A DNA stretch of 39,661 nucleotides, taken from positions 1-39,661 of the forward strand of contig NZ_JAELTN010000047.1 of assembly GCF_016428855.1 (NCBI RefSeq). The letters are read 5' to 3'. The notes beneath the pieces are model-generated. The model saw only the letters and a program-made list of their open reading frames with translations, was not told the origin of the DNA and did not search any database. Position 1 is the first letter of the stretch, and the number at the start of each line of letters is the position of its first letter. The DNA is from Pedobacter sp. ASV28. GTDB lineage: Bacteria > Bacteroidota > Bacteroidia > Sphingobacteriales > Sphingobacteriaceae. A program made the translations under genes and the position numbers. Shown in pieces: positions 26,009 to 35,017 of this stretch.

Positions 26009-29002
26009 ATGAAAACACTACCTTTTTTGGTGTTGTTATTTATTTGTGGTTCCCTTATTACAAAAGCACAAGAAGTAACCTACACCTCATCTAAAAGCGG
26101 TTGGGATGCCAATCAATTTGGAAATCAACGAGTCTTAGTTCATTTTAATGGCATTGCGAAAGTAGCCAAAGTGTATATCGAATGGCGAAGAAGCGACCCT
26201 AATCCAGAAGAAAAAGCAATTATTGTACAGGATGCCAAAACGGGGAAAAAGATTGAGAACATCTTGCCACTTTCTTTAAACAAAGAGCGGGGCATCATCT
26301 GTTTCGAGCCTACAAGCGGACCTGGAACTTACTTTATTTATTATCAGCCCTATAAAAATGAGGGGCGATCAAATTATCCTAAAGGAGTTTATCCGAAACA
26401 GGACAAACTACCAGATTGGGTGGCCAGAAAAGATGCAGAGCGATTACCTGTAAATACAAAAGTACTCCAAATCGAATCGGTTGATGCCTTTAATAGTGTT
26501 TACCCAATGGAGGTAATTGCCACCAGTGCCGAAGTGGGTAAATTAAAGGCACAGCATGCAGAACCGGCTTATCTGGTATTTCCAGAAAGCAGAAGGTATC
26601 CGATAGTAATGAAGAACGATATTCCGCAGCGATGGATAGTGAAAGGGCCTCAAAGAACATTTACAGATAAGGCTTTAAGAGGGGAGAATTTTTCTTTTCA
26701 ATTGGGAGTTTATGCATTAAAAGAGCTGCAAAATGTAAAATTGAAGTTTAGCGACCTCAAGGATAAAATGGGAAACAAAATAGCTGCAAAGTTGATCTCT
26801 TGTCTAAATACAGAGGGCACTACTTATGATGGCCAACCTTTTGGCAAGACGGTTAACGTGCCCAAAGATCAGGTTCAGGCCTTATGGTGCTTATTAACTG
26901 TGCCTACTACCACCAAACCGGGAACTTATAGTGGCAGTATTGAAGTATCCGTAGCCAATGCGCCTTCACAGCTTATCCGTATCAGCCTGCAGGTTGATGC
27001 TCGGTTGAACAAAGAGAATGGCATAGATGAACCTTGGAAACAAACACGTTTGACCTGGCTCAACTCTACTTTGGCACAAAATAATACGGTAATAGCGCCA
27101 TATACTGCGCTTGAAGTGCAAGGAACAACCATTAGCTTGTTAGGTAGAAAGGTTGAACTTGATAAGAATGGTTTTCCTAAACAAATACAGACTTTCTTTA
27201 GTCCAGAAATGACGGATTATATCAATACGCCCAATAATCTATTGGCAGAGAATATTCATTTCCACTTCGTACGTAAAGCTGACGGCAAAAATATCAAACT
27301 AAATGATGGTGGCATAGAGTTTACACAAAAACAGGCTGGAACGGTAAAATGGAAAACCACAAGTGCAAATGACAGCCTGCAGATGGATATTACAGGTCGC
27401 TTGGAGTTTGATGGTTTTATGTTTTACACGGTAAAAGTTACGGCATTAAAAGACGTTGATTTAAAAGATGTAACCATGCATATCCCTTTTAACAAAACAG
27501 CTGCTACCTACTTAATGGGTCTTGGTCAAAAAGGAGGGGAGCGCCCTGAGAAATTTGAATGGAAATGGGATGTGGCCAATAAAAATCAAGATGGCGCTTG
27601 GTTGGGCAATGTAAATGCAGGATTGCAATATTCGCTACGTGATGAAAAATATATACGACCCTTAAATACTAATTTCTATTTGCAAAAACCATTGTTGTTG
27701 CCTACATCTTGGGGCAATGGAAATAAAGGTGGGGTGACCATTGGTATTAAAGGCAGTTCAATGCTGGTTAATAATTATACCGGAGAAAGAGAAATGAAGA
27801 AAGGAGAGGTGCAGTATTACAATTTTACTCTTTTGATAACCCCATTTCATACCATTGATACCGATTTTCAATGGGAAAACCGTTTTTATCATAAGTACAA
27901 TACCATAGATAGTATTAAGGCCACCGGTGCAACGGTGGTGAACATCCACCATGCTACCCCGATTAATCCTTGGATTAATTATCCTTTTATAGAGCATGCT
28001 AAAATGAAGAGCTATATAGATGAAGCCCATCGTAAAGGTTTAAAGGTGAAAATCTATAATACCGTCCGTGAGCTATCTAACCGGGCCTACGAAACCTTTC
28101 CAATGCGTAGTCTGGGACATGAAATTTACTCACCAGGTAAAGGAGGAGGTTTCTCTTGGTTACAAGAACATGTAAAAGACGATTATATTGCAGCTTGGTT
28201 TGTGCCAGAAATTAAAGATGCAGCCATTGTAAATAGTGGCATGAGCCGTTGGCATAACTATTATGTGGAAGGCATGAACTGGCTGACTAAAAATGTAGGT
28301 ATTGACGGTATTTATCTAGATGATGTGGCATTTGACCGCATTACCATGAAGCGCATTAAGCGGGTGCTTACCCAAGGAGGACATCCAGGGATTATTGATT
28401 TGCACTCTGCCAACCAGTATAATAAAAGTGATGGCTTTAATAACAGCGCCAATTTGTACATGGAACATTTTCCATACCTGAACAGATTGTGGTTTGGTGA
28501 ATACTTCGATTATGAAAAAAACAAACCAGATTTCTTTCTTACCGAAGTAAGCGGAATTCCTTTTGGACTTATGGGAGAGATGCTACAGGATGGTGGTAAT
28601 CAATGGCGGGGAATGGTTTATGGCATGACCAACCGCTTGCCATGGTCGGGAAACAACGATCCGAGACCAATTTGGAAGGTTTGGGACAATTTTGGAATGA
28701 AGGGTACCAAGATGATAGGTTACTGGTCTGAAAACTGTCCAATTAAAACCAGTAATCCAGAAATATTGGCTACAGTTTATAAAAAACCAGGTGCTGCTTT
28801 GGTAGCTATAGCAAGCTGGGCAAGTCAAGATGAAAAAATCACTTTAAATATTGATTGGAAAAAATTAGGTATAGATCCTGCGAAAGCAGTGCTCAGTATT
28901 CCAGAGGTAACAAATTTTCAGCAGGGTTCTACGCCAGACTTGAAAAGTGAAATTGCCATTGACAAAGGAAAGGGCTTACTATTGGTGATTAGAGAAAAGT
29001 AA
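26009..29002 (+). CDS. Exported glycoside hydrolase-like protein (DUF6067-type)
   Basis: The 997-residue protein has a signal peptide (cleavage after TKA near 20). The N-terminal region is beta-rich, with PGTYFIYYQPY at about 110-120. An Ig-like segment runs to about 330 (TKPGTYSGSIEVSV), followed by a jelly-roll-like region to about 600. A TIM-barrel follows (about 630-930) with WFVPEIK, GIDGIYLDDVAFDR (acidic D-D near 773-774), HPGIIDLHSAN and FFLTEVSGIPFGLMGEM. A closing beta-sandwich completes it (VAIASWASQDEKITLNIDW). It fits the glycoside hydrolase-type family with domain DUF6067, distantly GH123-like. Substrate and activity are unknown. The secreted or periplasmic enzyme would degrade glycans. 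It stands alone behind a structured leader. Confidence 0.75.
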   Translation: MKTLPFLVLLFICGSLITKAQEVTYTSSKSGWDANQFGNQRVLVHFNGIAKVAKVYIEWRRSDPNPEEKAIIVQDAKTGKKIENILPLSLNKERGIICFEPTSGPGTYFIYYQPYKNEGRSNYPKGVYPKQDKLPDWVARKDAERLPVNTKVLQIESVDAFNSVYPMEVIATSAEVGKLKAQHAEPAYLVFPESRRYPIVMKNDIPQRWIVKGPQRTFTDKALRGENFSFQLGVYALKELQNVKLKFSDLKDKMGNKIAAKLISCLNTEGTTYDGQPFGKTVNVPKDQVQALWCLLTVPTTTKPGTYSGSIEVSVANAPSQLIRISLQVDARLNKENGIDEPWKQTRLTWLNSTLAQNNTVIAPYTALEVQGTTISLLGRKVELDKNGFPKQIQTFFSPEMTDYINTPNNLLAENIHFHFVRKADGKNIKLNDGGIEFTQKQAGTVKWKTTSANDSLQMDITGRLEFDGFMFYTVKVTALKDVDLKDVTMHIPFNKTAATYLMGLGQKGGERPEKFEWKWDVANKNQDGAWLGNVNAGLQYSLRDEKYIRPLNTNFYLQKPLLLPTSWGNGNKGGVTIGIKGSSMLVNNYTGEREMKKGEVQYYNFTLLITPFHTIDTDFQWENRFYHKYNTIDSIKATGATVVNIHHATPINPWINYPFIEHAKMKSYIDEAHRKGLKVKIYNTVRELSNRAYETFPMRSLGHEIYSPGKGGGFSWLQEHVKDDYIAAWFVPEIKDAAIVNSGMSRWHNYYVEGMNWLTKNVGIDGIYLDDVAFDRITMKRIKRVLTQGGHPGIIDLHSANQYNKSDGFNNSANLYMEHFPYLNRLWFGEYFDYEKNKPDFFLTEVSGIPFGLMGEMLQDGGNQWRGMVYGMTNRLPWSGNNDPRPIWKVWDNFGMKGTKMIGYWSENCPIKTSNPEILATVYKKPGAALVAIASWASQDEKITLNIDWKKLGIDPAKAVLSIPEVTNFQQGSTPDLKSEIAIDKGKGLLLVIREK

Positions 29003-29064
29003 AAGATTTTATTGCCGGGCCAAACTTTTTGATGAGCGTATGGTTATACCTAGAAAGGCTTATT

Positions 29065-29181
29065 ATGAATAATTTTTTCAAAACCATTATAGCAGGTTAT
29101 AGTGCTAAGAAATTAGGAGGAGGCTGTTTGTCTACCATCATCATATTTGTAGTCATTTATTATGCTTTGGGTCATTGTTAA
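29065..29181 (+). CDS. Small 38-residue membrane microprotein
   Basis: This short frame encodes MNNFFKTIIAGYSAKKLGGG followed by CLSTIIIFVVIYYALGHC. It has a short amphipathic N-terminus, a GGG hinge at 18-20 and one membrane helix of about 17 residues ending in LGHC. I recall similar KLGGGC..TII..F....LGH microproteins in other Sphingobacteria, but cannot check here. It lies 62 bases after the glycoside hydrolase stop and 36 bases before the peroxiredoxin start. Bias toward hydrophobic codons and the clean ATG-to-stop frame support it. Function is unknown. Confidence 0.55.
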   Translation: MNNFFKTIIAGYSAKKLGGGCLSTIIIFVVIYYALGHC

Positions 29182-29217
29182 CCATTAATTTTAAGGGGAT
29201 TAAGTTATCTTAATGAT

Positions 29218-29682
29218 ATGTTAAAAAAAAAAGAAACTGCACCAGATTTTACCCTGTTTTCTGCGCCAGATAAAAGAATAAGGTTGCAGGAATTGAAAGG
29301 AAGAAATATTATTTTGGCTTTTTATCCTGCAGATTGGAGTCCTGTATGTAGCGACCAGATGGCACTGTATAATGAAATGCTTGGCTATTTTAATAAATAT
29401 GATGCCGATATTTTCGGCATTTCTGTAGACAGCAAATGGTGCCATCAGGCATTTGTACAGTCTAGAAATCTTAAATTTCCATTATTGGCCGATTTTGAGC
29501 CTAAAGGAGAGATTTGCAAAAAGTATGGGGTTTACGATGACCAGGAAGGTGAAAGCCAACGGGCATTATTTGTGATCGATAAAGAAGGCACAATTGCTTG
29601 GAGCTATTTATCGCCCATAGGAACCAATCCAGGTGCAGATGGCATTTTGGATGCTTTGGAAACTTTAACCCAAAAATTATAA
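29218..29682 (+). CDS. Peroxiredoxin (AhpC/TSA family)
   Basis: This 154-residue thioredoxin-fold peroxidase reduces hydroperoxides. The peroxidatic Cys is C44 in FYPADWSPVCSDQ. The usual T before it is replaced: the P-x3-T-x2-C motif reads P-A-D-W-S-P-V-C. C74 (KWCHQAF) and C99 (EICKKYG) are candidates for a resolving Cys, though neither is in a standard place, so it may be a 1-Cys-like enzyme. It is cytosolic (no signal peptide). It is followed three bases later by the DsbA-like gene, so the pair could form a redox unit. Confidence 0.85.
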   Translation: MLKKKETAPDFTLFSAPDKRIRLQELKGRNIILAFYPADWSPVCSDQMALYNEMLGYFNKYDADIFGISVDSKWCHQAFVQSRNLKFPLLADFEPKGEICKKYGVYDDQEGESQRALFVIDKEGTIAWSYLSPIGTNPGADGILDALETLTQKL

Positions 29683-29684
29683 CC

Positions 29685-30200
29685 ATGTCTTTAAGACCCG
29701 CCGTAAGTAGTATAGATCATGTACAGGGCAACGCCAATGCCGCTGTAGAGTTGGTAGAGTTTGGCGATTACCAATGTGGGTTTTGTGGGGCAGCTTTTCC
29801 CATTGTAAAAGAGATACAGGAAACTTTTGGGGATCAAGTAAAGTTTGTGTTTCGTAATTTCCCATTAGTGCAGGCACATCCCTATGCCAGAATTGCAGCG
29901 TTGGCTGCCGAAGCTGCCGCCTTACAGGGTAAATTTTGGGAAATGCATGATGCAATTTATATGAAGCAAGATGAACTTGGTGAAGAACTTTTCATTAAAC
30001 AGGTAGAAAAACTTGGCCTTGACGTTGATCAGTTCAAAAAGGATATGGAATCCGAAAAAGTACAGACAAAAGTAGAAGATGATTTTGAAAGCGGTATGCG
30101 TAGTGGTGTAAATGGCACGCCAAGTTTTTTTGTAAATGGCGAAAAATTTGATGGTGGGGCTACAGACCTGTATGCCATGCTTAAAGAAAGTTCCAGCTAA
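29685..30200 (+). CDS. DsbA-like thioredoxin-fold protein
   Basis: The 171-residue protein has the C31-G-F-C34 active site in EFGDYQCGFCGAAFPIVKEI. The cis-proline loop is GVNGTPSFFVNG at about 145-156, and a helical insertion lies between. This places it in the Thioredoxin_4/DsbA-like group. No signal peptide is seen, so it is likely a cytosolic oxidoreductase or a disulfide reductase rather than an exported oxidase. The ATG at 29685 is the first that begins at the family start; a longer in-frame start would overlap the peroxiredoxin. It could supply electrons for the peroxiredoxin. Confidence 0.85.
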   Translation: MSLRPAVSSIDHVQGNANAAVELVEFGDYQCGFCGAAFPIVKEIQETFGDQVKFVFRNFPLVQAHPYARIAALAAEAAALQGKFWEMHDAIYMKQDELGEELFIKQVEKLGLDVDQFKKDMESEKVQTKVEDDFESGMRSGVNGTPSFFVNGEKFDGGATDLYAMLKESSS

Positions 30201-30219
30201 AAATAAGTGGCATCATAGT

Positions 30220-30236
30220 TTCCGTAAAAGACGGAA
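30220..30236. repeat. Small hairpin after the DsbA-like gene
   Basis: TTCCGT (30220-30225) and ACGGAA (30231-30236) form a six-base stem with a five-base loop. T-rich sequence (TCCCTTTTATATT) follows, so it may act as a weak terminator for the peroxiredoxin/DsbA unit. Confidence 0.4.
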
Positions 30237-30272
30237 TCCCTTTTATATTAGACATCATACTATCGCTTTAAT

Positions 30273-30315
30273 ATTCCCAACATGCCTGCCTAAAGTAGAC
30301 AGGCGTGTTGGGAAT
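30273..30315. repeat. Long near-perfect palindrome
   Basis: ATTCCCAACATGCCTG (30273-30288) pairs with CAGGCGTGTTGGGAAT (30300-30315) over 16 bases with one G.U pair. The loop CCTAAAGTAGA itself holds CTA/TAG. It is stronger than most terminators and has no T run beside it. It resembles dispersed REP-type palindromes rather than a gene-specific site. Confidence 0.5.
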
Positions 30316-30322
30316 GATGTGG

Positions 30323-30356
30323 AAGCAAATTTTTCAAACACGTTTGCTTTATTTTT
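30323..30356. terminator. Bidirectional terminator between convergent genes
   Basis: AAGCAAA (30323-30329) pairs with TTTGCTT (30343-30349), followed by TATTTTT. It lies 11 bases before the end of the convergent hppD gene and can stop transcription from both sides. Confidence 0.6.
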
Positions 30357-30366
30357 CAACTGTCTT

Positions 30367-31497
30367 CTAAAGGTTGCCCCTTAATTCTTGCTCACGTTCT
30401 AAAGATTCGAAAAGTGCCTTGAAGTTACCCGCCCCAAATGATTGTGCTCCTTTTCTTTGGATAATCTCAAAGAATAAAGTTGGACGGTCTTCTACAGGTT
30501 TGGTAAAGATCTGCAATAGATAACCTTCTTCATCGCAGTCAACCAAAATACCCAGGCTTTTTAATAGAGCTACTTCCTCGTCTATTTTACCCACACGATT
30601 AGGCATCATTTCATAATAAGCTTCGGGAGGGGGACTTAAGAACTCTACGCCGCGTGCCTTGAGTTCGGTTACCGTTTTTACAATGTCTTTGGTTGCTACC
30701 GCAATATGCTGTACACCTTCTCCTTCGTAAAATTCTAAATATTCTTCAATCTGCGATTTCTTCTTGCCTTCTGCCGGTTCATTGATCGGGAATTTAGAAA
30801 AACCATTGCCATTGCTCATTACCTTGCTCATTAATGCTGAATATTCGGTATTGATCTGTTTGTCGTCGAAAGAAAGAATGTTTACAAACCCCATTACTTC
30901 TTCATACCATTTTACAGTTTCATTCATGCGGTTCCAGCCTACGTTGCCCACGCAGTGGTCGATGTATAATAAGCCGGCATCCGAAGGGTTATAATCGCTT
31001 TTCCATTCTCGGTAGCCCGGCATAAAAATGCCCTTATAGTTTTTGCGCTCTATAAACATATGAATGGTTTCCCCATAGGTATAAATGCCAGACATTTTCA
31101 CTTCACCATGCTCATCGGTTAAGGTTTGAGGCGCTAAATAAGATTTTCCTCCACGCTTGGTGGTTTCTTCAAATGCACTGTAGGCATCATCAACCCAAAG
31201 GGCCAAAATTTTTACGCCATCGCCGTGCTTCTTTACATGCTCGGCAATAGGATTGTCTGATTTTAGAGCGGTGGTTAAGATCAGCCTAATTTTTCCTTGC
31301 TGCAATACGTAGGAAGCACGGTCGCGTACACCAGTTTCTGGTCCGGCATAGGCCAGCGACTGAAATCCGAAGGCCGTTTTATAATAATGGGCAGCCTGTT
31401 TGGCATTGCCTACATAGAACTCTATATAATCTGTTCCATTAATGGGAAGGAAATCCTGTGCTTTTGCTATTTTCTCTGCAAATGTTTGTGTGCTCAT
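30367..31497 (-). CDS. hppD: 4-Hydroxyphenylpyruvate dioxygenase
   Basis: HPPD converts 4-hydroxyphenylpyruvate to homogentisate, the second step of tyrosine catabolism. The 376-residue protein is a two-domain vicinal-oxygen-chelate fold with iron ligands H181 (LYIDHCVGNV), H264 (GVQHIAVAT) and E344 (LFFEIIQRKG). FGAGNFKALFESLEREQ closes the active site at the C-terminus. Length fits bacterial HPPD. It is transcribed leftward after hmgA, with 137 bases between them, probably in one operon. The product is the substrate of the hmgA enzyme. Confidence 0.97.
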   Translation of the reverse strand: MSTQTFAEKIAKAQDFLPINGTDYIEFYVGNAKQAAHYYKTAFGFQSLAYAGPETGVRDRASYVLQQGKIRLILTTALKSDNPIAEHVKKHGDGVKILALWVDDAYSAFEETTKRGGKSYLAPQTLTDEHGEVKMSGIYTYGETIHMFIERKNYKGIFMPGYREWKSDYNPSDAGLLYIDHCVGNVGWNRMNETVKWYEEVMGFVNILSFDDKQINTEYSALMSKVMSNGNGFSKFPINEPAEGKKKSQIEEYLEFYEGEGVQHIAVATKDIVKTVTELKARGVEFLSPPPEAYYEMMPNRVGKIDEEVALLKSLGILVDCDEEGYLLQIFTKPVEDRPTLFFEIIQRKGAQSFGAGNFKALFESLEREQELRGNL

Positions 31498-31515
31498 TGT
31501 CTTGTTGTTTTACTG

Positions 31516-31545
31516 GTCCGAAAGTCGGAAAAGTCCGAAGTCGGA
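31516..31545. repeat. Short alternating inverted repeat
   Basis: The sequence alternates TCCGA and TCGGA elements (TCCGAAAGTCGGA, then TCCGAAGTCGGA), making overlapping small palindromes in the hmgA-hppD gap. The pattern resembles dispersed Bacteroidetes repeats of the AGTCCGAAAGTCGGA style. Confidence 0.45.
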
Positions 31546-31634
31546 TGTTATTTTTATTAGTTATCAAAATCGATGTCTGAAATTTGGAAAAGACATATTC
31601 TGCCTTCTATATCTTCTAACTAAAGACTTCCAAC

Positions 31635-32801
31635 TTACTCTACGTTTATCTGCCAGCTTTTGTGATAGCTTTCGTCTTCAATGGCTACGGCATCTTCCGT
31701 TAGCATCAAAGGCCTAAAAGGATCAATCATTACGGCCAGTTCTTCTGTTTTTTCTTTTCCAATTGATTTTTCTACGGTTCCTGGATGTGGACCATGTGGA
31801 ATGCCTCCAGGATGTAAGGTAATTTGACCTTTTACCACACTTTTTCTGCTCATAAAATCGCCATCTACATAATATAATACCTCATCACTATCTACATTGC
31901 TATGGTTGTAAGGTGCAGGAATAGAAAGTGGGTGATAATCATATTTACGCGGTACGAAAGAGCAGATTACAAAGTTATGGCCTTCAAAAGTCTGGTGTAC
32001 CGGTGGAGGTTGATGCAAACGCCCAGTGATAGGTTCAAAATCATGAATGGAAAAGGCCCAAGGATAATGGAAGCCGTCCCATCCTATAAAATCGAATGGA
32101 TGTGTGCCATATACATAGGGATAAATAATCCCCTGCTTCTTGATCAGTACCTTGAAATCGCCAAATTGGTCAATGGTCTCCAGGTTTTGTGGGCGTTTGA
32201 TATCCCTTTCACAATAGGGAGAATGTTCTTCTAATTGGCCAAATTGATTGCGGTAACGTTTAGGTGTTCTGATCGGGCTAAAGCTTTCGATGATAAATAG
32301 GCGATTGTTTTCGTTATCGAATTCAAGCTGATAAATGGTCCCCCTCGGAATAACTAAATAATCACCGTATTGGAATTTAATCTGTCCGAAACCTGTTTTC
32401 AGTATGCCCGAGCCCTCATGGATAAAAATCACCTCATCTGCCTGGCTATTCTTATAGAAATAATCGGTCATGGATTGGCGTGGTGCGGCCAAAGAAATAT
32501 GGAGATCGCTATTCACCAATACCGGTTTCCTGCTTTTCAGGTAATCATCTTCTGGTTTAATGTTAAAACCGATCAGGCTGGTATGGCGTAAATGTTTTTC
32601 GCGGGCAATTTTGGGTTCTACCGAATAAGGCTCGCCCAAAGATTTTACAATAGTTGGCGGATGGCAATGGTAAACCAGGGAGTAGAGGCTTGAAAAGCCC
32701 TCTGTCGAAACCAGTTCTTCAGCGTATAATTCGCCATTAGGTTTACGAAAAACCGTATGTCTTTTAGCTGGAATGGTTCCTAAAGTATGGTAAATTGGCA
32801 T
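31635..32801 (-). CDS. hmgA: Homogentisate 1,2-dioxygenase
   Basis: This 388-residue cupin-fold enzyme cleaves homogentisate to maleylacetoacetate. Fe ligands expected from the human enzyme are visible: H and E in HSNVDSDEVLYYV (about 301-313), and the H in LHPGGIPHGPHPG (about 328-340). The Q-P-P-P-V-H-Q-T-F-E-G-H-N segment precedes them. The bacterial length (about 380-440) fits. It is the upstream gene of the leftward hmgA-hppD pair, and its start region faces that of rpiA. Together with hppD and the FAH-family gene at 34009 it covers homogentisate breakdown, apart from the isomerase. Confidence 0.95.
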   Translation of the reverse strand: MPIYHTLGTIPAKRHTVFRKPNGELYAEELVSTEGFSSLYSLVYHCHPPTIVKSLGEPYSVEPKIAREKHLRHTSLIGFNIKPEDDYLKSRKPVLVNSDLHISLAAPRQSMTDYFYKNSQADEVIFIHEGSGILKTGFGQIKFQYGDYLVIPRGTIYQLEFDNENNRLFIIESFSPIRTPKRYRNQFGQLEEHSPYCERDIKRPQNLETIDQFGDFKVLIKKQGIIYPYVYGTHPFDFIGWDGFHYPWAFSIHDFEPITGRLHQPPPVHQTFEGHNFVICSFVPRKYDYHPLSIPAPYNHSNVDSDEVLYYVDGDFMSRKSVVKGQITLHPGGIPHGPHPGTVEKSIGKEKTEELAVMIDPFRPLMLTEDAVAIEDESYHKSWQINVE

Positions 32802-33112
32802 AACGTTAGGTGTATTTGATTAGAAGGTAATTATATAACGACAAAAACGTGAAAACAGTTTTTACGGACGCTCAGAATGGAACGGCTTATAAAGAATATT
32901 GCGCGAAAATGATTTTAGAAAGCATGGCATACCTAAAACTGGCAAGTACTTCGCTTGCATGGCAATTTTGATATGTACAACTGCTGATCATTTTGATACT
33001 AAGGTAGGTAATTTACTTAGCATATAAAAATGTCGCTGTTAAGCTTTCATTAAAAATACCAAAGTATTAACCTTATGGACAACAATCTGAAAATTTCTTT
33101 GTTAATTTATTG
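32802..33112. other. Non-coding divergent region between hmgA and rpiA
   Basis: No reading frame of note is present (the longest from ATG is 11 codons). It is AT-rich toward both genes. GCAAG (32942-32946) and CTTGC (32954-32958) form a weak hairpin inside two near-copies of TGGCA. No clear TAnnTTTG box is found near either start. The region must hold the promoters of both genes. Confidence 0.5.
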
Positions 33113-33808
33113 ATGGAAAATTCAACTGAAAATCTCCGAGAATCAGAAAAGCTACTGGTGGCCAAAGAAGCCGTTAAATTGGTTGAAAATGATGATGTAG
33201 TCGGCCTGGGCTCGGGCTCTACAGCTCATTTTGCCTTGATCGAATTAGCTGATCGAATTAAGCAAGGCCTTATTGTTAAAGGTGTGCCAAGTTCACTAAA
33301 AACAGAAGAACAAGCAAAGGCACTTGGCATTCCATTGTTGCCATTGGGCGAGGTGAACAAGATCGACATCAGTATTGATGGTGCCGATGAATTTACCGAA
33401 AGCCTGCAATTGGTAAAAGGTGGAGGAGGAGCCTTGTTCAGGGAAAAAATAGTGGCATCACTGAGTAAGAATAGGATTGTGATTGTGGATTCTTCAAAAA
33501 AAGTAGATCGATTAGGCGCTTTTAAAGTACCTGTAGAGCTGGCGCCATTCGCCTGCCAATATGTAATTGGCCAATTGGAAGCCTTAGGTGGACAAGTGGC
33601 GCTACGACATCAAGAACGTACCCTCTTTATAACGGACAATAACAATTACATTGCCGATGTTGATTTTGGCCTGATTGATGATCCAGTGGCATTATCAACA
33701 AAACTGAACCAGATTGATGGAATTTTGGTACATGGGCTATTTATTGGATTGGCTACTAAAATAATCATGTCTAAAGATGGAGGCTTGGTTGTTTTTGACA
33801 AAAGTTGA
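33113..33808 (+). CDS. rpiA: Ribose-5-phosphate isomerase A
   Basis: RpiA interconverts ribose 5-phosphate and ribulose 5-phosphate in the pentose phosphate pathway. The 231-residue protein shows VGLGSGSTAHFALIEL (about 31-46), SIDGADEF (about 85-92) with the catalytic Asp, and VKGGGGALFREKIVASLSK (about 99-117) with the catalytic lysine and glutamate. A C-terminal DGILVHGLFIGLATKIIMS completes the phosphate loop. The ATG at 33113 is chosen over a TTG three bases upstream. It is unrelated in function to its tyrosine-degradation neighbours. Confidence 0.95.
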   Translation: MENSTENLRESEKLLVAKEAVKLVENDDVVGLGSGSTAHFALIELADRIKQGLIVKGVPSSLKTEEQAKALGIPLLPLGEVNKIDISIDGADEFTESLQLVKGGGGALFREKIVASLSKNRIVIVDSSKKVDRLGAFKVPVELAPFACQYVIGQLEALGGQVALRHQERTLFITDNNNYIADVDFGLIDDPVALSTKLNQIDGILVHGLFIGLATKIIMSKDGGLVVFDKS

Positions 33809-34008
33809 AACTATTCATAATCAGTACATCTTTTAAAATCTTAACGGAAGGCGTTGTACAGGTTAATGTAAAACACTAGATTTATCACGTCATTTGGCCA
33901 AATATAATATGAACCCGGCATGGTTGAAATTATCATTAATCTATACTTGTTAAGGATAATTTTCAACATAAAAGGTTGCATCTAACCATTAATAAAAATT
34001 ATAAACCG

Positions 34009-35004
34009 ATGAAATTAGTATCCTATAAAACCGAAGATAGAGAACATTTGGGTGTTTTTGTAAACGGCCATATCTATAATTTGAACTCTTGTGATAAGCT
34101 GATCCCCGATGAAATGAATGCCTTTTTACAAGGTGGCGAAGAGTTGATGGATAGGGCCAAGAAAATTAGCAAATCCATTGCCGATGGCATCCTATCTCCA
34201 AAGGAAGAGATTTTTTATGAGATTTTGGCACCTGTGCCACACCCTACCTCATGTAGAGATGGCTATGCCTTTAGGCAGCATGTGGCTGCGGCAAGACGCA
34301 ATCGTAAGATAGAGATGATTGCCGAGTTCGATCAATATCCGATTTTCTATTTTACCAACCACAATGCCATTCAGGGGCCAGGAGAAATTGAATGTATGCC
34401 AGACCATTTCCAAAAATTGGATTTCGAATTAGAGGTAGCTATAGTGGTTGGAAAGAAGGGAAGAAACATTAAAGCAGCCGAAGCCGACCAATATATTGCG
34501 GGTTACATGATCATGAACGATATGAGCGCACGTACCTTGCAAATGGAGGAAATGTTATTGAATTTAGGCCCTGCAAAAGGTAAAGATTTTTCTACGGTAA
34601 TTGGCCCATGGTTGGTTACACCAGATGAATTGGAACCTTATAAAGTTGCACCTAAACCTAATCATGTAGGAAATAATTACAATTTAAAAATGGTCTGTAG
34701 GGTAAATGGAATTGAAGTGTCAGCAGGTAATATGGCCGATATGGATTGGACTTTTGCCGAGATCATAGAGCGCTGCGCTTATGGTGTTGATATCTTACCA
34801 GGTGATGTAATTGGCTCCGGTACGGTAGGTACAGGATGTTTTTTGGAGTTAAATGGTACAGGTTTGCTAAATGATCCTAATTACAAGGTACAGTGGTTGC
34901 AACCAGGAGACAATGTGGAAATGGAGATCACGGGCTTGGGCGCATTAACCAATATCATTAGAAAAGTAGATACAGATTTTTCGATACTGGCCCTTAAAAA
35001 ATAA
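34009..35004 (+). CDS. Fumarylacetoacetate hydrolase family protein
   Basis: The 331-residue protein begins MKLVSYKTEDREHLGVFVNG and carries the FAH core: FYFTNHNAIQGPGEIECMPDHFQKLDFELEVAIVVGKKG (metal-binding Glu residues in ELE), YMIMNDMSARTLQ with D, and GSGTVGTGCFLEL. In context it probably hydrolyses fumarylacetoacetate to fumarate and acetoacetate, the last step of tyrosine degradation. The FAH superfamily also contains other hydrolases, decarboxylases and isomerases. An upstream frame reading (from 33976) is excluded because the ATG at 34009 starts at the family N-terminus. It is followed by the inverted-repeat-flanked four-helix gene. Confidence 0.88.
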   Translation: MKLVSYKTEDREHLGVFVNGHIYNLNSCDKLIPDEMNAFLQGGEELMDRAKKISKSIADGILSPKEEIFYEILAPVPHPTSCRDGYAFRQHVAAARRNRKIEMIAEFDQYPIFYFTNHNAIQGPGEIECMPDHFQKLDFELEVAIVVGKKGRNIKAAEADQYIAGYMIMNDMSARTLQMEEMLLNLGPAKGKDFSTVIGPWLVTPDELEPYKVAPKPNHVGNNYNLKMVCRVNGIEVSAGNMADMDWTFAEIIERCAYGVDILPGDVIGSGTVGTGCFLELNGTGLLNDPNYKVQWLQPGDNVEMEITGLGALTNIIRKVDTDFSILALKK

Positions 35005-35017
35005 GGTTGTAGTTTGT

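Noticed and set aside
26009..29002. Long antisense frames within the glycoside hydrolase-like gene
   Set aside because: They lack start signals and recognisable domains and are shadows of the plus-strand frame.
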